A stretch of 64,000 nt of DNA, taken from Persicaria tinctoria (Eukaryota > Streptophyta > Magnoliopsida > Caryophyllales > Polygonaceae). A program made the position numbers and the translations under genes. Shown here one piece after another: positions 59,701-64,000 of the stretch. The stretch lies in assembly GCA_037127255.1 (NCBI GenBank), contig JBANSL010000001.1:39733001-39797000 (forward strand), given 5' to 3'. Under the pieces are notes generated by a model. That model saw nothing but the letters and a program-made list of their open reading frames with translations. It searched no databases and was not told where the DNA came from. Position 1 is the stretch's first letter. Each line of letters starts with the position of its first letter.

Positions 59701-62700
59701 GTGATTGCTTAATTTATTCTCCTTGGAGGCTTACTGCATGCGCATCTGTGCTTAAAGCGCACGCGGTCGCAAAATTTATTCTCCTTGGAGGCTTACTTGC
59801 AAATCCCTGTGTTCTGAAGACAGATGATTGCTAAATTTATTCTACTTTGAGGCTTATTTGCACGTCCTCGTGTTCGAATGCCATGTGATTGATAAATTTA
59901 TTCTCCTTGGAGGCTTACTGAATGCGCATCCGTGCTTAAAGTGCACGTGATCACTAAATTTATTCTCCTTGGAAACTTACTTGCACATCCCCGTCTTCGA
60001 AAGACACGTGATTGTTAAATTTATTCTCCTTTGAGACTTACTGCATGCGCATCCATGTTTAAAGCGCATGCGGTCGCTAAATTTATTCTCCTTGGAGGCA
60101 TGCTTTCACATCCCCTTGTTCGAAAGACACGTGATTGCTAAATTTATTCTCCTGTGAGGCTTATTTGCACATTCTCGTGTTCGAAAGATACGTGATTGCT
60201 AAATTTATTATCCTAGGAGACATAATTGCTCATCCCCGTGTTCGAAAGACACGTGATTGCTAAATTTATTCTCCTTTGAGGCTAATTTGCACATCCTCGT
60301 TTTCGAATGACACGTGAATGCTAAATTTATTCTCCTTGGAGGCTTACTTGCACATGCCTGTGTTCGAAAGAAAAGTGATTGCTAACTTTATTCTCCTTGG
60401 AGGGTTAGTGCATGCGCATCCGTTCTTAAAGCGCACGCGATCACTAAATTTATTCTCCTTGGAGGCTTACTTGCACATCCCCGGGTTCGAAATACACGTG
60501 ATTGCTAAATTCATTCTCCTTTGAGGCTTACTGCATGCGCGCATCCGTGCTGAAAGCGCATGTGATCGCTAAATTTGTTCTCCTTGGTGGCTTACTTGCA
60601 CATCCTCGTGTTCGAAAGGCACGTGATTGCTTAATTTATTCTCCTTGGAGGCTTACTGCATGCGCATCTGTGCTTAAAGCGCACGCGGTCGCAAAATTTA
60701 TTCTCCTTGGAGGCTTACTTGCAAATCCCTGTGTTCTGAAGACAAATGATTGCTAAATTTATTCTACTTTGAGGCTTATTTGCACGTCCTCGTGTTCGAA
60801 TGCCATGTGATTGATAAATTTATTCTCCTTGGAGGCTTACTGAATGCGCATCCGTGCTTAAAGTGCACGTGATCACTAAATTTATTCTCCTTGGAAACTT
60901 ACTTGCACATCCCCGTCTTCGAAAGACACGTGATTGTTAAATTTATTCTCCTTTGAGACTTACTGCATGCGCATCCATGCTTAAAGCGCATGCGGTTGCT
61001 AAATTTATTCTCCTTGGAGGCATGCTTTCACATCCCCTTGTTCGAAAGACACGTGATTGCTAAATTTATTCTCCTGTGAGGCTTATTTGCACATTCTCGT
61101 GTTCGAAAGATACGTGATTGCTAAATTTATTATCCTAGGAGACATAATTGCTCATCCCCGTGTTCGAAAGACACGTGATTGCTAAATTTTTTCTCCTTGG
61201 AGCCTTACTTGCACATCCCCGTGTTCGAAAAACATGTGATTGCTAAATTTATTCTCTTTGGAGGCTTACTGCATGCGCATCCAAGCTTAAAGCGCACGTA
61301 ATCGCTAAATTTATTCTCCTTAGAGGCTTGCTTGCACATCCCCGTGTTCGAAAGACACTTGATTGCTAAATTTATTCTCCTTGGAGGCTTACTTCAACAT
61401 CCCCGTGTTCGAAAGTCACGTGATTGCTAAATTTATTCTCCTTGAAGGCTTACTTCATGCGCATCTGTGCTTAAAGCCCCCACGATCGCTAAATTTATTC
61501 TCCTTAGAGGCTTACATGCACATCCCTATGTTCGAAAGACACGTGATTGCTAAATTTATTCTAATTTGAGGCTTATTTGCACATCCTCGTTTTCGAATGA
61601 CACGTGATTGCTAAATTTATTTTCCTTGGAGGCTTACTTGCACATCCCCGTGTTCGAAAGACACGTGATTGCTAACTTTATTCTCCTTGGAGGCTTAGTG
61701 CATGTGCATCCGTGCTTAAAGCGCACGCGATCACTAAATTTATTCTCCTTGGAGGCTTACTTGCACATCCCCGGGTTCGAAAGACATGTGATTGCTAAAT
61801 TCATTCTCCTTTGAGGCTTACTGCATGCGCATCCGTGCTTAAAGCGTATGCGGTCGCTAAATTTATTCTCCTTGGAGGCTTACTTGCACATCCCCGTGTT
61901 CGAAAGAGACGTGATTGCTAAATTTATTCTCCTTTGAGGCTTATTTGCACATCCCCGTGTTCGAAAGACACGTGATTGCTAAATTTATTCTCCTTTGAGG
62001 CTAATTTGCACATCCTCGTTTTCGAATGACACGTGAATGCTAAATTTATTCTTCTTGGAGGCTTACTTGCACATGCCTGTGTTCGAAATACACGTGATTG
62101 CTAAATTCATTCTCCTTTGAGGCTTACTGCATGCGCGCATCCGTGCTGAAAGCGCATGTGATCGCTAAATTTGTTCTCCTTGGTGGCTTACTTGCACATC
62201 CTCGTGTTCGAAAGGCACGTGATTGCTTAATTTATTCTCCTTGGAGGCTTACTGCTTGCGCATCTGTGCTTAAAGCGCACGCGGTCGCAAAATTTTTTCT
62301 CCTTGGAGGCTTACTTGCAAATCCCTGTGTTCTGAAGACAGATGATTGCTAAATTTATTCTACTTTGAGGCTTATTTGCACGTCCTCGTGTTCGAACGCC
62401 ATGTGATTGATAAATTTATTCTCCTTGGAGGCTTACTGCATGCGCATCCGTGCTTAAAGTGCACGTGATCACTAAATTTATTCTCCTTGGAAGCTTACTT
62501 GCACATCCCCGTCTTCGAAAGACACGTGATTGTTAAATTTATTCTCCTTTGAGACTTACTGCATGCGCATCCATTCTTAAAGCGCATGCGGTCGCTAAAT
62601 TTATTCTCCTTGGAGGCATGCTTTCCCATCCCCTTGTTCGAAAGACACGTGATTGCTAAATTTATTCTCCTGTGAGGCTTATTTGCACATCCCCGTGTTC

Positions 62701-64000
62701 GAAAGACACGTGATAGCTAAATTTATTCTCCTTGGAGGCTTACTTGCACTTGCCCGTGTTCGAAAGACATGGGATTGCTAAATTTATTCTCCTTGGAGAC
62801 TTAGTGCATGCGCATCCATGCTTAAAGCGCACGCGATCACTAAATTTATTCTCCTTGGAGGCTTACTTGCACATTCTCGTGTTCGAAAGATACGTGATTG
62901 CTAAATTTATTATCCTAGGAGACATAATTGCTCATCCCCGTGTTCGAAAGATACGTGATTGCTAAATTTATTCTCCTTGGAGACTTACTTCATGCGCATC
63001 ATTTTTTAAAGCCCACGCGATCGCTAAATTTATTCTCCTTTGAGGCTTACTTGCACATCTCCGTGTTCGAAAGACACGTGATTGCTAAATTTATTCTCCT
63101 TGGAGGCTTACTGCATGCGCATCCGTGCTTAAAGCGCACGCGGTCGCAAAATTTATTCTCCTTGGAGGCTTACTTGCACATCCCTGTGTTCGGAAGACAG
63201 GTGATTGCTAAATTTATTCTATTTTGGGGCTTATTTGCACATCCTCGTGTTCGAATGACACGTGATTGATAAATTTATTCTCCTTGGAGGCTTACTGCAT
63301 GCGCATCCGTGCTTAAAGTGCACGCGATCACTAAATTTATTCTCCTTGGAGGCATGCTTTCACATCCCCGTGTTCGAAAGACACGTGATTGCTAAATTTA
63401 TTCTCATGTGAGGCTTATTTGCACATCCTCGTGTTCGAAAGACACGTGATAGCTAAATTTATTCTCCTTCGAGGCTCACTTGCACTTCCCCGTGTTCGAA
63501 AGACATGGGATTGCTAAATTTATTATCCTTGGAGACTTAGTGCATGCGCATCCATGCTTAAAGCGCACGCGATCACTAAATTTATTCTCCTTGGAGGCTT
63601 AATTGCACATCCTCGTGTTCGGAAGACACGTGATTGCTAAATTTATTTTCCTAGGAGACTTAATTGCACATCCCCATGTTCGAAAGACATGTGATTGCTA
63701 AATTTATTCTTTTTGGAGACTTACTTCATGCGCATCATTTTTTAAAGCGCACGCGATCGCTAAATTTATTCTCCTTGGAGTCTTACTTGCACATCTCTGT
63801 GTTCGAAAGACACGTGATTGCTAAATTTATTCTCTTTGGAGGCTTATTTGCACATCCCCGTGTTCGATAGACACGTGATTGTTAAATTTATCTCCTTGGA
63901 GGCTTACTTGCACTTCCCCTTGTTCGAAAGACACGTGATTGCTAAATTTATTCTCCTATGAGGCTTATTGCATGAGCATCCATGCTTAAAGCGCACGCGA
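56703..64000 (+). repeat. Right-edge satellite segment with mixed 0.7-2.9 kb units
   Basis: Equivalent points at 58659, 59396 and 60318 are 737 and 922 bases apart. Points 58414 and 58659 recur at 61363 and 61608 (offset 2949), and 60502 recurs at 62098 (1596). Characteristic monomers are GCGCGCATCCGTGCTGAAAG, CCTGTGTTCTGAAGACAG and CACATGCCTGTGTTCG. The final kilobase resembles 57.1-57.8 kb. No regular single unit was found; the pattern is of nested partial duplications. Confidence 0.75.

Larger units (their letters stand above)
30178..64000 (+). repeat. Satellite array, right part, same 61/62-bp family
   Basis: Continuation of the same array, in the same orientation and the same monomer phase, on the far side of the retrotransposon. 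The first 30 kb of the window and the 30-46 kb part share subtypes such as CATCATCGTGTTCGAAAGG and GTGCATGCACATCCGTTC. From about 46.8 kb onward other variants dominate: CCTCGTTTTCGAATGACACG, TTAGTGCATGCGCATCC, GCGCGCATCCGTGCTGAAAG and a degenerate CATGCGCATCATTTTTTAAA. This suggests a boundary between two differently homogenised domains. The array runs off the right end mid-monomer. No second transposon, gene or non-satellite spacer was found in these 33.8 kb. Confidence 0.97.

Noticed and set aside
1..64000. Well over a hundred short open frames encoding HIPVFERHVIAKFILLGG-like peptides on the plus strand
   Set aside because: They are translations of the 61-bp monomer. Because 61 is not a multiple of three, the frame rotates with each monomer, and a frame stays open for only two to seven monomers. 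Many start at TTG, and none has non-repeat sequence or a recognisable domain.

Overview
The window is plant nuclear heterochromatin: a very large tandem satellite array interrupted once by a long terminal repeat (LTR) retrotransposon. Three things point to a flowering plant. The element has a primer binding site for plant tRNA-Asp, it encodes an Athila/Tat-type gag-protease protein, and its LTRs begin TG and end CA. I cannot name the species, and I do not recognise the satellite as a published family. No host gene, RNA gene or CRISPR array was found.

Layout. Positions 1-23276 and 30178-64000 (about 57 kb, roughly 930 monomers by length) are head-to-tail copies of a 61/62-bp monomer, all in one orientation. 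There are two main monomer types. Type A (61 bp) carries GGCTTACTTGCACATCCCCG and a CACGTG palindrome. Type B (62 bp) carries GCATGCGCATC and GCTTAAAGCGCACGCGATCA. They are arranged into several generations of higher-order repeats (HORs): 2.1-2.5 kb units at the left edge, a length ladder of 855/1100/1345 bp from about 7 to 23 kb, a 612-674 bp unit in three copies near 39-41 kb, a segmental duplication spaced 8.5-8.75 kb apart, a near-identical 4165-bp tandem duplication at 46.8-55.05 kb, and a 1163-bp tandem pair at 54.4-56.7 kb. Both window edges lie inside the array.

The retrotransposon (23277-30177, 6901 bp) has two 1277-bp LTRs differing at about eight positions, a tRNA-Asp primer site, a gag-protease reading frame with one in-frame amber codon, a 1.8-kb non-coding 3' region and a polypurine tract. 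It has no reverse transcriptase, RNase H or integrase, so it must move, if at all, with enzymes from an autonomous relative. A paralogous uninterrupted copy of its target site lies at about 37645.

Most notable signals: (1) A and B monomers share a short dyad whose arms differ by an apparently compensatory base pair (CGTGT/ACACG versus CGTGC/GCACG). (2) HOR length variants differ by exactly one four-monomer block of 245 bp. (3) The retrotransposon carries one GC-rich motif in its LTRs and, inverted, in gag and the 3' region. I found no multi-gene system. The many short reading frames across the array are by-products of the repeat.
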